Positions 51,666 through 61,453 of a stretch of DNA of 64,000 nucleotides are shown here, one piece after another; the stretch's first letter is position 1, and every line of letters starts with the position of its first letter. The stretch lies in NCBI GenBank assembly GCA_015179045.1, contig WHUZ01000010.1, positions 620,001 through 684,000 on the forward strand, read 5' to 3'. A model generated the notes under the pieces. It was not told where the DNA came from. It made no database searches and saw only the letters and a list, made by a program, of their open reading frames with translations. The stretch comes from Kalaharituber pfeilii. Lineage: Eukaryota; Ascomycota; Pezizomycetes; Pezizales; Pezizaceae. The translations under genes and the position numbers were made by a program.

Positions 51666-51807
51666 AGAAAAGCGAGGCCAGCAGTTGCGTGATGGGGGTA
51701 ATAATACTTGAAATGAGATGCCGCGACCAGACATGCGACCAGACACACGATCACTTTATCCAGACACGATTACAGTCCACCCTACTACCCTAGGCATATG
51801 AAGCTAA

Positions 51808-52390
51808 GTGATAATTGTGCTGGATGCAACAGTGCCAGATATGAAGGTTCGAAAGATATTGTCAATTTCACCAGACATGATCTGCCGGTGGTTTGGAGCA
51901 AAGAGAATTCCACCACTTGACAAAGGTCAAAAGATAGATGCCTATGTTAGTATTGCTCAAGAGGACTCACTAAAGCTATATGCATGTGCAGTGCCTGAAT
52001 GCAAGGGTATGATTCTCGCCATAGCCCGTTGGGCGGCCTGCGAGTATTGACATAAAAAAAAAAAAAAAAAGAGTATGATTGAAGAACGCACTTTTGACAT
52101 GTTGATTGACTCAGGATCAGAGCTTTGTTTAATGTCAATGGAGGTTTATGAACAGCTTAATCTTTCCGTGGACCTGGAAGCGAATTGGGTAATTGGATCA
52201 GCAAACTCACACAGAACAAAGGCCTATGGTGTATGCGAAATAGTGGTGGGTGGAATTGAAGCTAGGTGCAGAATGTTTATCATGGTAGGACTTTCACAAG
52301 AAATTATTCTTGGGAGGCCATGGGAGCGTTTAGTACGAGTCAAGCATGACAACAGAGATGATGGTAGCTGCTTTACTAGCAATCTATGAT
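51808..52390 (+). pseudogene. Gypsy-1 protease
   Basis: The plus strand runs IIVLDATVPDMKVRKILSIS ... EDSLKLYACAVPECKG, interrupted by a 58-bp tail insertion, then MIEERTFDMLIDSGSELCLM (DSGS active site) and MSMEVYEQLNLSVDLEANWV. It continues with GVCEIVVGGIEARCRMFIMV and GLSQEIILGRPWERLVRVKH (ILG-RPW flap end). Retropepsin matures the polyprotein. RT, RNase H and integrase, which should follow, are absent; the next recognisable element sequence is the polypurine tract at 53550. Confidence 0.8.
52015..52072 (+). mobile_element. Family-B tail micro-insertion, 58 bp
   Basis: Exact TSD GTATGATT at 52007-52014 and 52073-52080. The insert starts precisely at the hairpin (CTCGCCATAGCCCGTTGGGC, GGCCTGCGAGTATTGACAT) and ends in 17 A. 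It interrupts the protease gene. Confidence 0.93.
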
Positions 52391-52623
52391 AAGCAGGGAA
52401 ATTCGACAAGGTTTTGTTCAATGCAAGCGAAGCATGAGCGGAATCGTAGCAAGGCTAGACAGGTGATAGTGGCAAAAGAATGCAGTCAGTAATGAACCCG
52501 GCCATTGCTGACTGTCGAAAGAATCGACTGGGAATTCAAGGAAATGAGAATTGGGAAAAGCAGCAGAAGTGAGAGGGGATTGGAACGTGATTGGCATATA
52601 GATCTGTGACATTGACTGGTCTT

Positions 52624-53464
52624 GGCACCTGAGAAAACGTTCAAAGGAAGGGGAATCACAGACTGACTCGGAGAAGCCACCAAAGCTGTCATATGCAGCA
52701 GTTATCTCCCAGAACATCCGGCCAAGCACAGCCCCGGAAGGGGACAAGTCTGACTGACCTCCGGTGGCACCACCCAAAAGCCGAACAAAGTCCACTGCTT
52801 TCCAGTCCAAGAAAGTGAAAGAGGGACAGAGTACCAGTCGCCCCAAGCAGAAACCATCTCCAACACCATCTCCGAAAGCCAATGCCAAAGAAAGGACACT
52901 CCCGCAATCCGGTCATGCAATCATAGTACATGGAATTGCGATGACAAAGAAACTCAGGAAAGTAAGACATTGGATGGAGAATGCGAACCCATGGATAGGA
53001 AAGATTGTTGCGGCAAGATGGTTGGTGAAGAAAGAGAGGAGGGAGGGAAAGAAGGCTAGCTCGGTTGTTATCTACCTAGAGGGGGAGGGGGAATCAGATA
53101 GCCAAATACCAGCGAAGGTAAGGTTGTCAGGCAAGTGGTACGATTCGTGCCTGTATGACTGGGATAGAATTACAAATGTGGACAGAAAGGGGAAGGGGAG
53201 GGATGTGGAGGAGATGGACATGACTGCTTGATTTTCTGGGGAGATATTTGGGTATTTGTACTTGATTGTTCTCTTGGAGGATTGGGCTTTCACTTTGTGT
53301 TTCCTCTGCATCACTGAAGTCGTGGTATTGTTGTGTGCTTTTAAAGGGGACGATTTTGTACGTAGTTGCACAGGTGCCTGTCTCCGGGCCATAAGGACTT
53401 CGGTCTAGGGACCCTGCCATGGCGAACAGCTGCAAGCGGGGTTACGGGAAAAAAAAAAAAAAAA
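52624..53464 (+). mobile_element. Family-A ORF1-only element, 841 bp
   Basis: It inserted into Gypsy-1 between exact 9-bp TSDs ACTGGTCTT (52615-52623, 53465-53473). It has the ORF1, a 3' UTR, CTGTCTCCGGGCCATAAGGA, the hairpin CCCTGCCATGGCGAACAGCT, GCAAGCGGGGTTACGG and about 18 A. The 5' end is truncated relative to 23562-24784. Confidence 0.92.
52640..53231 (+). pseudogene. ORF1 protein, family-A non-autonomous element
   Basis: The open frame 52764-53231 encodes APPKSRTKSTAFQSKKVKEG, then ERTLPQSGHAIIVHGIAMTK, VRHWMENANPWIGKIVAARW, KKASSVVIYLEGEGESDSQI and VRLSGKWYDSCLYDWDRI. Upstream (52640-52756, same frame) is SEKPPKLSYAAVISQNIRPS with a YAAVxxxN motif like the YAKVAAE of the full LINE ORF1, followed by a TGA at about 52755. 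Relative to 23710-24165 the core is about 80 percent alike by eye. Presumed RNA binding. Only the one stop separates it from a longer reading frame. Confidence 0.75.
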
Positions 53465-53549
53465 ACTGGTCTTTTGTTGTTCTTCATTTTGTTATTTTGG
53501 ACTGGTTTTTTTTCTTTAGGATGGTTTGAACGCGGAGGGCCGCTGTTCT

Positions 53550-53958
53550 AGGAGAGGGGGATAGTATGTGGTGGTGGTAACCACGGCACCGGTGGAAAGG
53601 ATAAGGGTAAATGCGGGCCGGAACGCCACTCATCGGTAGGGCTATAGATGTTGCGTATATATGCTAAGGAAGCGAGGTCATATTTAGCAAGCGAGATGTG
53701 GATGTATAGGCTCAGTTGGAAGGTGAAGGTGGTCTATAAATTGATGTAGATAGGACTGTACGGGCACAGAGGCAAGGAGAGACTCGGACAGACATGGATA
53801 CGCAATCAGACAGACCAGAAATTGCAGACAAGACTACAGGCCATACATGACCCTTTCCTTGACATTTGACTATTGAGACCGCTCTTGAGACTTCGTTCCG
53901 CCAGCTCTAGATACCGGTACCCTGTGCGAAACAGTGGATGCTGTTGAGCCTCCGTCAC
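53550..53958 (+). mobile_element. Gypsy-1 polypurine tract and 3' LTR
   Basis: The purine tract AGGAGAGGGGGATAG precedes the LTR start TGTGGTGGTGGTAACCACGG (53567). The LTR ends abruptly near 53958 where a family-B LINE sequence begins. With the 5' LTR at 49251 it brackets a 4.7-kb element lacking most of pol. Confidence 0.8.
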
Positions 53959-53969
53959 ATCGGGAGCTG

Positions 53970-54512
53970 ACACCCCGTGTTCGGAGCCCAGGGCTTTGGC
54001 TATGGCCACGAGTTCTGCATCGTTGACAGTCATCTGTGCACCCATGTAGAACGAGGTCCTGATGCCCTGGTCGTAGATGCCCTGGTCGTAGATGCCCGCA
54101 CCGGTGATTCTGTTGATCCCGCTGCCGTTCGTATATATGTATTTCCATCCTTCGTCTTCGACCACCTCAATCCTTCTTTCCCATTCGTGTTTCTCCGCCT
54201 GGGCGTCTAGGGTGTTGAGTATGGCCAGCGGAAGTGGGCTTTTCCATTCAAAGAAGCCCGTCAGGTATATTGTGCCCTCCTCCTCCCTCAGTGGTGGTTC
54301 ATTGTCGAATCTCAGCCTCCTGGCCTCGGTCCAAGTCGCTTCGCCCTCTAGGAAGGCATGTACCGTTTCCATATTGGCTAGGCCCTCCACCACTTCCCTC
54401 CTAGCTCCCCATGGGGCCTTGGTGATGGCTTGTGCAACCGTGCACTGCCATCTCTGCATTTGTTCCAGTTTGTGCTATAGTCCATCCAGGCCCATCCTCC
54501 CCATGCCGCGAC
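53970..54512 (-). pseudogene. Family-B LINE RNase H
   Basis: Minus strand: MQRWQCTVAQAITKAPWGAR, EGLANMETVHAFLEGEATWT, then WKYIYTNGSGINRITGAGIY, where the first catalytic Asp is Asn (TNGS versus TDGS elsewhere), with a duplicated GIYDQ from an 18-bp direct repeat, and TVNDAELVAIAKALGSEHGV (Glu). The second half of RNase H is missing. Asp-to-Asn at the active site would abolish activity. Confidence 0.75.
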
Positions 54513-56522
54513 TTTTTTTTTTTTTTTTTTTTTTTTAATTCACGTAACCCCGCATACAGGCTATCAGCCTATGGCAGGGACCCATATACCCGGGCCAGGT
54601 TTGGAACACCTAACTACGGAATCTACATGCACATCTTGAGCACTCAGTGCTCTCCGTCCCCGGCTACCCCAGATCGAGGCAGGCAAACCAGTACTCGACA
54701 GGGTCGCCCTCCACACCTTCTTGCTTCCACCCTTTCTCCTCTAGGTCCTCCCAGGACTGCCAGGTGACATGCGCCCATCTTTGTCCTTCCTCTGGGGTCG
54801 CTCCAGTTCGGTGCATCTGAACAGCACATGCTCAGCACTCCATGCCTCACCACATGTACATTGTACCTCCTCGCCACTGACCATCCTCCTCCACATAGCT
54901 CCGCCTTTTCCAGTCCGCAGCCATGTGTAATTTGTGAGTGCTCTCCTGCCCCACTTCACGAATTTGCCCTTCCCAAACCCTGCACGCTCCCTCTCCTCTT
55001 TTCTTTTTCGAACTAACTCTTGACACAGCCCACCCTCAGTGGCCTGCCCATCATACCTCATGCACTTGGCCCCCTCTTTGGCCAACTCATCTGCCTTCTC
55101 ATTGCCTTCTATCCCTACGTGGGCCTTGACCCATGCCAGCTTCACTGCATCCGCCTCCCTTAACCTTTGCCGCCTCTCTGCAATCAGCTCTAGCACCCGT
55201 GCTAGATCTGCAGTCCTTGCCTTGCCAGTTTTTCCTGCTTTCTGGACTGCACTGATAGCTGCCTGAGAGTCTGCGAGTAGTAGCACTTTTTCACTGCCAT
55301 CAACTGCTTCAAGGGCACTCTTCATTCCTGAGACCTCGCCGTCCCACACAGTTGCTTTTGTGCCTACCCACCGGGACCCTTCTGACTCACCTGCTACCAC
55401 CTGCCTCCAGCACCAACCACCACCAACACCGCCTTCCTCGCTGCGGCTGCCATCTGTGAAAATAGCTACCGAGTCACTCTTAGCCTCATTGATGGCCTTT
55501 TCCCATTTGGCTGGAGTGTCTTCCTTGCACAGTTTGAGGTCAATGATCTCAATGTCTGCCTGCAGTAGGTGTACATCTCGTCCCCAGGACACTCTCTCCT
55601 CCTCATCGACCTCGAGAGTGCTGGCAATCTTTCCAGCTACTGACTCAAACCTATCATTTTTGTCTGTAGCATAACCCAAGCTGAAGTCTCTCCAGTCCCT
55701 CCCCCTCTCCCCCTCTCTGTCTGGGTCTGAGACTACGATTCCACTGAAGCTTTCAGGCCACAGGCCCCCCACTCCTGTAGGGTCCCTCACTGATCTCAGT
55801 GCATACCTTGCTTGGCCTTCATCGAGGATCGTCGTTACACTCTCTACTCCGGCAATGGCCTCGACCTTTACTCTCGCTGCCCCTTGAACTGCACCAGTGC
55901 ATTTGCGGAGTGCTTGATACTGCAACCTCTCAAATTCCTCTCTCCACTGCTTCTGGCCTCTCCACCCAATTTCGGACCCCCAAAGGGCTACTGCCCTTAC
56001 CATGCCTGTATAAGCCTTTCTCCATGAGATAGGACTCATTCCCCATTGAGAGTTGCCTAGTCCAGACAGTGCGCCCATGAGTTTTCTGGCTTTCTCGATC
56101 CGGCTTTTCTAGTGGAGGTCGAAATCAAGAGTACTGTCACAAATCACCCCTAGCCACTTGCACCTCTCAACATCTGCCCTTCTCTTGGCCTTCTTGCCCA
56201 TGACTAGGACCTCCTCCTTTGAGGTCTCCAGTGGTAGACCGTGAGCTTCCGCAACCTCCCTGACTACTCCTGCAATTCTCTCCCCAACTCTTCTCATATC
56301 CTTTCCTCCTTCCCAATCCAGAATGACACAGTTCATATCATCTACAAATGAGGGCAGCTCCACCTCACAGTCTCTCACTGCTGCAGCTACCTTTGTTTCC
56401 ATCTCTTCTAGAATTGGTGCCATGTAGATGAGAAACACGACTGGAGATAAAGGCGAGCCCTGTGGTACACCTACATTTGACTTGCCATTGCCCCTCACCT
56501 GTCCATCCCATTCCACCTCAAA
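54513..56522 (-). mobile_element. Family-A LINE, 5'-truncated copy
   Basis: A 2010-bp minus-strand insertion with exact TSD ATGCCGCGAC (54503-54512, 56523-56532). It covers the RT end, linker, RNase H and zinc motif, and ends with CCCGGGTATATGGGTCCCTG, the hairpin CCATAGGCTGATAGCCTGTA, TGCGGGGTTACGTGAATT and about 23 A. Best-preserved family-A copy. Confidence 0.93.
54741..56522 (-). pseudogene. Family-A LINE RT end and RNase H, near intact
   Basis: The first frame (56516-56109): PQGSPLSPVVFLIYMAPILE, ELPSFVDDMNCVILDWEGGK with the VDD active site, EVLVMGKKAKRRADVERCKW. After a break near 56108 (DFDLH, then a stop where relatives continue), the second frame (56078-54741, 445 codons) holds the linker ALSGLGNSQWGMSPISWRKA. 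RNase H follows: SVAIFTDGSRSEEGGVGGGW, TVWDGEVSGMKSALEAVDGS, VLLLADSQAAISAVQKAGKT and LAWVKAHVGIEGNEKADELA. The frame ends with VQCTCGEAWSAEHVLFRCTE. All four RNase H acidic residues are present. One nonsense or shift between RT and linker is the only visible break in this truncated copy. Confidence 0.85.
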
Positions 56523-56586
56523 ATGCCGCGACGGTTCGCGCTATACTCCGTGCTATACTCGTGTATAGATTATCTATCTCCTCTTC

Positions 56587-56633
56587 AGGGCGGCACGCGA
56601 GTATTGATATATAAAAAAAAAAAAAAAAAAATG
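56587..56633 (+). mobile_element. Family-B micro-insertion, half hairpin (47 bp)
   Basis: TSD TCTCCTCTTC at 56577-56586 and 56634-56643. The insert is AGGGCGGCACGCGAGTATTG, ATATAT and about 18 A, so it starts in the hairpin loop and lacks the 5' arm. It is the shortest retro-insertion in the window. Confidence 0.9.
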
Positions 56634-56698
56634 TCTCCTCTTCTCTGGCCCGAGCCGTCCCAGTCTTGAAGCCACCACCCATGTGGCTTTGCCTAGGC

Positions 56699-58288
56699 TC
56701 ATCCTTTGCTTAAGTGTGTTGAAAACTTCAACTCCCAGTCTAGGTATAATCCTTCCATTCTGTAGTCTGGCCCCTTTATGCCGAATATGATGGTCTCCCT
56801 CTTTTTTGGGTCCAATTCGAAACCCTCCTCTTGGGCTTCGCTTTCTAGGAGCGTGCGGTGGGTGCTGATGGCCCTTCTCAGTTGTGTCAGACTCTTCGCC
56901 GATGTGACGCTGTGGACGTAGGTGCGTGTGAAGTTCCTCTGGCTAGCTTTCGTCACCACCGGCTTTACTCCTACCAGGAACAGAACTGGTGGCAGAGGAG
57001 ATCCCTGTAGAGTCCCGTTTATATTTGCAGTCGCTCGTTTCTTTCTATCCCAGCTCAGTCCGAAACTCGTGGGTTGTAGGAAGTCCTCCACGAATGCTGC
57101 TAGGTTCTTGTCTACTTCTTCAATGTACTTGACCACCTTTTCCCGTCTCACGAATTTAAAAGCGGACTTGACGTCGTCCCCGACCACCGCCGTCCATCTG
57201 TCCTTTCCCATTTGTGCCTTTGCCTCCTTCAGGGCCTGACGCTGTAAGTCCTCGACCCCTCTGAACGGTCTCCCTCCCATTTGGCTCTCGTGGAATAGGC
57301 TGTTGTGGCTTTGGACGATGTTGGCTACCACTTTTTGGCCTAGCTTGGCTACGGTGTTGAGCAGGGTGATAGGCCTCCAGCTGCCGATCTCCGTTCTGTC
57401 CCTGCCTTTCTTCAGTATCATTACCGTACCATTGGCGTAGGTGTGGCCACCATAGCCTTCATTTCCGCTATCTTGTGCATTGAGCCGTTTTTGAGCCACT
57501 AGTTGCTGGACCTTCAATTCTTTCATCACTTCAGTGAGGCCTTCTATGCCTTTATCTTGCCCTGAGGCTCTAGGTGCCTTATGATGTTGCTGAGGTTGCG
57601 GTTTCTGTAGTTGCTGTGGCCCAACTAGTTGGTCAGTCTGTATCATCATAGACTGCTTTGCCTTCCATAGCTTCTTCATTTGAGAGTCATCCTTGGTGCA
57701 GATGTGAATAGCCTCTTTCATAAGGTCACCCCATACTGTATCTGTTGTTGGGTCTTCTACATCAATATTGCACTTCTTGCATAGCTTGTCACCAGTCTTA
57801 TCTGAAAATGCCTGTAGAAAAAGTATTACCCTGGTATGTGTGCTGAGAAGTCTCTTGGATACCAAATATTCAGCTCGCTCCATGAAATCAAGAATGAATG
57901 CTCTAAAGATTGATGGTGTTGGATTCTGGTAGTCATGCATCGCCCTGGCAATAGCCTGTAAGTAGGTCTCTGTGTACTTTTGCTGCTCTCCATCACCCTC
58001 ACGGAATTTCTCCAGTAGGTCTTTCTTGAATTGATCCCACGAGTCTCCCATAAAGCTAGCCATGGTCTTAACATATTTGCTAATAAGCCTCTCACAGTGC
58101 AGTGTTCCCAACCGGCCAGGCCGCCGACCAGGCCGCCTGGACCGGCCGGCTTGGCGGCCTGGCTTGGCAGGCCTGAAACAGCCCAGGCCGCCCAGGCCGG
58201 TCCAGGCCGTCCAGGCCGTCCAGGCCGCCCAGGCTGGTCCAGGCCGGTCCAGGCCGCCCAGGCCGTCCAGGCCATTCAGGCCGTTCAA
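56699..58288 (-). other. Chimeric 529-codon ORF: hAT end, gypsy gag, LINE RT
   Basis: One open frame joins three unrelated pieces. Residues 1-70 (GLNGLDGLGGLDRPG...) are the GGCC-rich end of a hAT element. Residues about 71-285 are gypsy capsid and linker (KYVKTMASFMGDSWDQFKKD, LLSTHTRVILFLQAFSDKTG, VWGDLMKEAIHICTKDDSQM). Residues about 287-529 are family-B RT (TVMILKKGRDRTEIGSWRPI, WTAVVGDDVKSAFKFVRREK, NGTLQGSPLPPVLFLVGVKP). The RT active site reads YVHS instead of YVDD, so it cannot be a working polymerase. The joins coincide with insertion boundaries at 58098/58099 and 57428. The reading frame being open across all three is most likely chance plus low age. No promoter evidence. Confidence 0.7.
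57432..58080 (-). pseudogene. Gypsy-2 gag, capsid part
   Basis: The frame runs from the hAT TSD leftward: CERLISKYVKTMASFMGDSW, QKYTETYLQAIARAMHDYQN, FRAFILDFMERAEYLVSKRL, CKKCNIDVEDPTTDTVWGDL, then a Gln/Lys-rich linker LVGPQQLQKPQPQQHHKAPR and coiled helix GLTEVMKELKVQQLVAQKRL. It ends against the RT. It is open here, unlike the Gypsy-1 copy. The zinc knuckle seen in Gypsy-1 lies beyond the break and is missing. Confidence 0.8.
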
Positions 58289-59029
58289 GCAATTTCAGGG
58301 GCAGGAGGGCTGGTTACGAGGCTATTTCAGGGGCCACCTTCAGGTTACTTGGACACGGAACCTTTCAATATTTTCGGATAACTATCTAGACTTTTTTTTA
58401 TTGAGCAGCGCTTTTCGCAGGTATTCAGGTAAGTAATTTTTTTTTGTATCGCTTGACTATATACTAATTTCTTATTAGTATTGCAGGGAGACAGACATTC
58501 CAACCACCGTTACTGGAGATGATGATTCCTTTAGTATTCTCCTATTTTTCACTCTCCATAGTGCAGTTCAAGTTTTGACCTTGCATCGACGATTCCCTGC
58601 AGTCCAATCTGATGCCGATATTGAGTCTTCTGGAATTTGGGTTACAAAAATCTGGTGCGACAAAGTTGGATTTGACACAATGGTGAAGATGTGCATGGCT
58701 AATGGAAAGCGATACTGGCGGTGTAAAATCAGCAAGCAAAATCCTAAACATTAGAGTAGAATTTAGAGTACGTTCTGTATATAGCTAGCTACTGTATAAC
58801 TTAACTCATACTGCAGCCTGAATGGCCTGAATGGCCCGAATGGCCTGAATGGCCTGGACCGGCCTGGGCGGCCTGGGCCGGCCTGAAACATTCAGGCCGC
58901 CTGGACCGGCGCGGGCGGACCTCACGGCCGGCCTGAATGTTTCAGGCCGGCCCAGGCCTAGATTTCTATGGCCCAGGCCGGCCAGGCCATACCCTTGGCC
59001 TGGCCTGGCCGGCCCGTTGGGAACACTGT
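58099..59029 (+). mobile_element. hAT-like element with GGCC-rich ends
   Basis: This 931-bp element inserted in gag with an exact 8-bp TSD CTCACAGT (58091-58098, 59030-59037), the hAT hallmark. Terminal inverted repeats: GCAGTGTTCCCAACCGGCCA and, reversed, ACAGTGTTCCCAACGGGCCG. Both subterminal regions are arrays of GGCCNGG/CCNGGCC words (58110-58290; 58815-59010) that can fold on themselves. The centre is AT-rich and has a small spliced-looking ORF. No full transposase, so it is non-autonomous. Confidence 0.92.
58395..58754 (+). pseudogene. Possible BED-finger exon within the hAT element
   Basis: A donor GTAAGT (after ATTCAG, about 58430) and acceptor TATTGCAG (about 58487) define a putative intron of about 58 nt. 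The exon reads ETDIPTTVTGDDDSFSILLF, then SDADIESSGIWVTKIWCDKV, MVKMCMANGKRYWRCKISKQ, NPKH, and a stop at 58752-58754. The W-x-C end with a downstream His resembles a BED zinc finger, found at the N-terminus of hAT transposases, but the second Cys is Ser. No start codon is identified upstream. I infer a transposase remnant. Confidence 0.4.
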
Positions 59030-59037
59030 CTCACAGT

Positions 59038-59887
59038 ATAAAGGAAGCCTCTTAATCTTGATTTCACTTGTCCAATCTGCAGTCATTTCTTCCCAGATCA
59101 TGACAAAGTCCGTGATATCCTTGCCGTCGAAGTTCGGGGCGCCAGGTTGATGTGCGAGGGGGTAGAAGTAGACACCTGAGCCATTCGGTATTGCCGGCGG
59201 CATTACCTGTGAGGCCTTGTCCTTCCTGTACCTGTATTTGAACTGGATGGTGTGGATGCTCCTGAAGTAGGCATTCGTGCTATTAAGTTGCTAATAGCTG
59301 TAAGTCACTGGTTCTGCTGCTGACAGAACTCTTGTTGAGTCCTGATGTCGGCGAGTTCTCTTGCTGCGAGTTCTATTGCGAGGTCTGTTGCCAAAGCAGC
59401 AAAAGAGTCCTTGTTGCTGAAGATAAATGCGGTTTTGTCTTGCGAATTGTCTGATCAAATAAGAAGGGTCTTGTAGAAAGGTGCGAGGTCAAAGAAGAAG
59501 AGTCTGAGGAAGGGGTCAAATGCGAGTGTGCTGCGTGCGAGAGTGCATGGTCTGAGAATGCGGATGCTGATGTCTGCGTGGATGAGAATGCTGTGGGTGC
59601 CAATGTGTGTGATGCTTTCAATTCCGGTGTCCTTGGTATCCTTATATACCTGTCTGGATCCACGAAATGCTCAACCATCACTGTAAATATATGATAGAGT
59701 CCATAGTAGCCAAGCTGAAACTCAACTCAATTTTTAGTCCAAATACTACTATAAGCAAGCAGATAGCGAAAGGTGTCCAAACCGATGATGCCATCATCGT
59801 ACTCTGTACCAAAAGTTGTGCAACTCCTGAGTGTTGTAGATAGTCAAATTTGCCCATAAGCTCTTCCGGTTCTGCAGCTACAGCCAA
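59038..59887 (-). pseudogene. Gypsy-2 gag, N-terminal part
   Basis: Minus strand: AVAAEPEELMGKFDYLQHSG, QSTMMASSVWTPFAICLLIV (59887-59678), then, in another frame, VEHFVDPDRYIRIPRTPELK and a Ser/Thr-rich region to 59373. Next, near 59200-59040, is PPAIPNGSGVYFYPLAHQPG and APNFDGKDITDFVMIWEEMT, leading to the hAT insertion. Matches Gypsy-1 49780-50660. At least two frame breaks. Confidence 0.65.
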
Positions 59888-59889
59888 TC

Positions 59890-60206
59890 CGTTGGCTAAG
59901 GAGACGTTGGCCGACGAGGGAAAGACGACAAGCTCGGCGGTAGTTTACTCGGAGAAACTAACGAGGTTGGAAGAGTGGGGCTTGGAGGGCGATGGCTGAG
60001 AGTGGACAGTATGAATGGGACAGAGGACGGAAGTAGGAAGACAAGGCCCCGAACATACTGGCTCACTCCTCACCTGCATCATGGATGAGCACCGCGGGTA
60101 TCACATGTATCTAGTCAATTCTTTCTTTTAGTTTAAATAAAACCCTCGCCATAGCCCATAGGGCGGCATGCGAGTATTGATATAAAATAATAAAAAAAAA
60201 AAAAAC
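59890..60206 (+). mobile_element. Family-B ORF1-only element fragment
   Basis: On the plus strand, TLADEGKTTSSAVVYSEKLT corresponds to the ORF1 core (MLAEEGKKTSSVVLYLE). A short 3' UTR, the hairpin CTCGCCATAGCCCATAGGGC, GGCATGCGAGTATTGATATA and an A-rich tail follow. It sits in the Gypsy-2 leader. No clear TSD; GCCAAT near both ends is weak. Confidence 0.7.
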
Positions 60207-60593
60207 TCCAGTGGAAGAGGCCAATGTGATGAAGGTGTCAGGGCCTACCCGGGAAGGGGATATCCACCCATAGATCTGTAAAGCTGCTAGTGACAATTCG
60301 GCCTGCTCAACCGATAGCTACAGTCTGACAATGAAACATGGATCGGGCACGGATGTGTATTGCAAGGATCTGACGGCATGGTCAACAGGGCCAGTCAGCG
60401 GACGGACCTCTAGATGAGGCGAGGCAGTGGCTGAGGGATATCCATAGATAGAACATCATAATATCATAGCAAGTTAGACAATAGATGGAAGGCACGCACG
60501 TAGATTGACTATAAGAAGGGCCAGCAAGAGCTGCCCTCTGAAAGGTCAAGCACCAAGCGCTGTCCTAAGTTACACCCTCATATTTACTACATC

Positions 60594-61002
60594 ATCGTAG
60601 AAACCGTAACAGAAGGCTCAACAGCATCCACTGTTGCGCACGGGGTACCGGTATCTAGAGCTGGCGGAACGAAGTCTTAAGGGCAGTCTCAATGGTCAAA
60701 TGTCAAGGAAAGGGTCATAAAAGAAGAGTAATCAATTGTCTTGTCTGCGCGTGTCTGGTCTGTCTGATCTATCCATATCTGCGTATCCATGTCTTGGCCT
60801 GCTTGCTTGTGTGCCCATACAGCCCTATCGACATCAACTTATAGGCCACCTTCACCTTCCAACTAAGCCTATACATCCACATCTCGCTTGCTAAATATGA
60901 GCTCGCTTCCTTAGCATAAATACGCATCATCATCATATAGTCCTACCGATGAGTGGCGTTCCGGCCCTTATTCTTTCTACCGGTACTGTGGTTACCACCA
61001 CA
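60594..61002 (-). mobile_element. Gypsy-2 5' LTR
   Basis: On the minus strand it starts TGTGGTGGTAACCACAGTAC and carries the same landmarks as the LTRs at 49251 and 53567 (CGGAACGCCACTCATCGGTA; CTAAGGAAGCGAGCTC; GGTACCGGTATCTAGAGC on the plus strand). It ends around CTGTTGAGCCTTCTGTTACG. Confidence 0.8.
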
Positions 61003-61019
61003 CCGTGTCCCTCTTGCAA

Positions 61020-61453
61020 GCAGACTGGGCATAAACTACAGACCACTGCAGAGGCTGGGACACGAGGTAGGGACCCTAGCGGGCCTGCTGGGCAATAAGG
61101 GACTACGGGCGTGGCAATTTAAGATCGGCAAATCCGACGGACCGGAGTGCAGGTGGTGCGGGAAGGAGGAAGAAACCACGACGCACGTCCTAGACAGATG
61201 CCGGGTCTGGAAGACGAGATGGCCGGGGGGAAGGGATGCGCTGCTTAGACCACCGAAAAGGGACGAAGGAGAAGGAGACCCCCTCAGGGAACTGATGGGA
61301 TGGATGGGACAGTAGGATAGTAGGAAACGGTCGGGAGTTCTGAAGTTTATTTTATTTTACTTTTAGCTTATTTCCCACTTACTATCTCCTATGTAACTAA
61401 ATCGCTATAGCCCCCAGGGCGGCACGCGATCAATGATTAAGAAACTAAAAAGG
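61020..61453 (+). mobile_element. Family-B LINE 3' end, plus strand
   Basis: A 434-bp insertion with TSD CCTCTTGCAA (61010-61019, 61454-61463). It carries the last about 95 codons of ORF2: GINYRPLQRLGHEVGTLAGL, GPECRWCGKEEETTTHVLDR (C-x2-C...H), WPGGRDALLRPPKRDEGEGD. It ends with the hairpin ATCGCTATAGCCCCCAGGGC, GGCACGCGATCAATGATTAA and a short A-rich end. Target is the minus-strand LINE RT. Confidence 0.88.

Larger units (their letters stand above)
53960..57430 (-). mobile_element. Family-B LINE (RT to RNase H), host of several insertions
   Basis: Once the family-A LINE (54513-56522) and the micro-insertion (56587-56633) are removed, the minus strand is continuous from the RT at 57430 to RNase H at 53960. 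The RT start also continues from 61454-62237 beyond Gypsy-2 (INGDYDFARG / TVMILKKG). It lacks its 3' end: it breaks off at GSEHGVSAP against the Gypsy-1 LTR. Confidence 0.75.
57428..61002 (-). mobile_element. Gypsy-2, 5' LTR and gag only
   Basis: A minus-strand gypsy copy inserted in the family-B RT gene; CCGT occurs on both sides (57424-57427, 61003-61006) and the LINE frame continues across. It has a 5' LTR (61002-about 60594), a leader with an ORF1-only insertion, and gag split by a hAT element.  It ends within gag-linker sequence; pol and the 3' LTR are absent. Confidence 0.7.
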
